Shown: positions 55,015 through 55,077 of the stretch, one piece after another
Numbering within the stretch: the stretch's first letter is position 1
How the letters are laid out: each line of letters begins with the position of its first letter
NCBI GenBank assembly: GCA_029266335.1
Contig: JAQSXC010000019.1
Location: forward strand, 1-55,077
Origin: Eubacterium sp.
GTDB taxonomy: Bacteria > Bacillota > Clostridia > Acetivibrionales > DSM-1351
Reading direction: 5' to 3'
DNA: 55,077 bases
The notes under the pieces: model-generated
Databases searched by the model: none
What the model was told of the DNA's origin: nothing
Seen by the model: only the letters and a program-made list of their open reading frames with translations
Program-made: the position numbers and the translations under genes

Positions 55015-55077
55015 TTTCATAAAAACCTAATCACGTTATTCTCAGCAATTCTTTATGCTTTTCCAAACATAATAAAA

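Overview
The window reads as a plant-cell-wall (arabinoxylan / xylo-oligosaccharide) utilisation locus of a Gram-positive, low-to-moderate GC anaerobic Clostridia member. Evidence: strong AGGAGG-type ribosome binding sites, lipobox-anchored binding proteins, SLH-anchored surface protein, YesM/YesN-type two-component systems and CUT1 sugar ABC transporters without their own ATPase. The gene set resembles Ruminiclostridium-type cellulolytic clostridia (a R. cellobioparum/termitidis-like species would fit, because the surface enzyme carries SLH rather than dockerin modules); the genus assignment is an inference. No tRNA, rRNA, CRISPR, transposase or phage gene was seen.

Layout. (1) 1-3.3 kb, minus strand: a LacI-family regulator, a small MITE-like element, xylulokinase and a GatD-like zinc dehydrogenase cut by the window edge. 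(2) 3.3-6.7 kb: a GH31 alpha-xylosidase-type enzyme divergent from an AraC regulator. (3) 7-15.3 kb, minus: sensor kinase, response regulator, two paralogous binding lipoproteins and two permeases. (4) 15.6-23 kb: a 2484-residue S-layer-anchored enzyme (beta-helix GH141-like, LamG, CBM9, five FN3, three SLH), preceded by about 1 kb with no convincing gene. (5) 24.2-31 kb: a GH2 enzyme divergent from an AraC regulator across three 27-bp tandem repeats, followed by a membrane-spanning AraC-type regulator. (6) 31.3-45.8 kb, minus: sensor kinase, response regulator, binding protein, a secreted internally duplicated CBM9-CE1 esterase, two permeases, GH8, GH39 and a cytoplasmic CE1-like esterase. 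(7) 45.9-55 kb, minus: binding protein, two permeases, GH43-like enzyme and GH51, terminator, then a separate GH43 gene.

How it works together (inference from family knowledge): surface GH141-like and CE1 enzymes release and de-esterify xylan fragments; three ABC importers take up oligosaccharides; cytoplasmic GH8 Rex, GH39, GH43, GH51, GH31, GH2 and esterase trim them to xylose and arabinose; xylulokinase feeds the pentose phosphate pathway. Regulation is layered: two YesMN pairs, one LacI, two soluble AraC proteins and one membrane AraC protein. The most interesting signals are regulatory: a LacI gene that appears to start at ATA, an exactly spaced promoter module shared by two operons 7.4 kb apart, 27-bp iterated sites at the GH2 promoter, a possible ribosome-binding-site sequestering structure before a permease gene, and a hairpin after the binding-protein gene in all three transporter operons.
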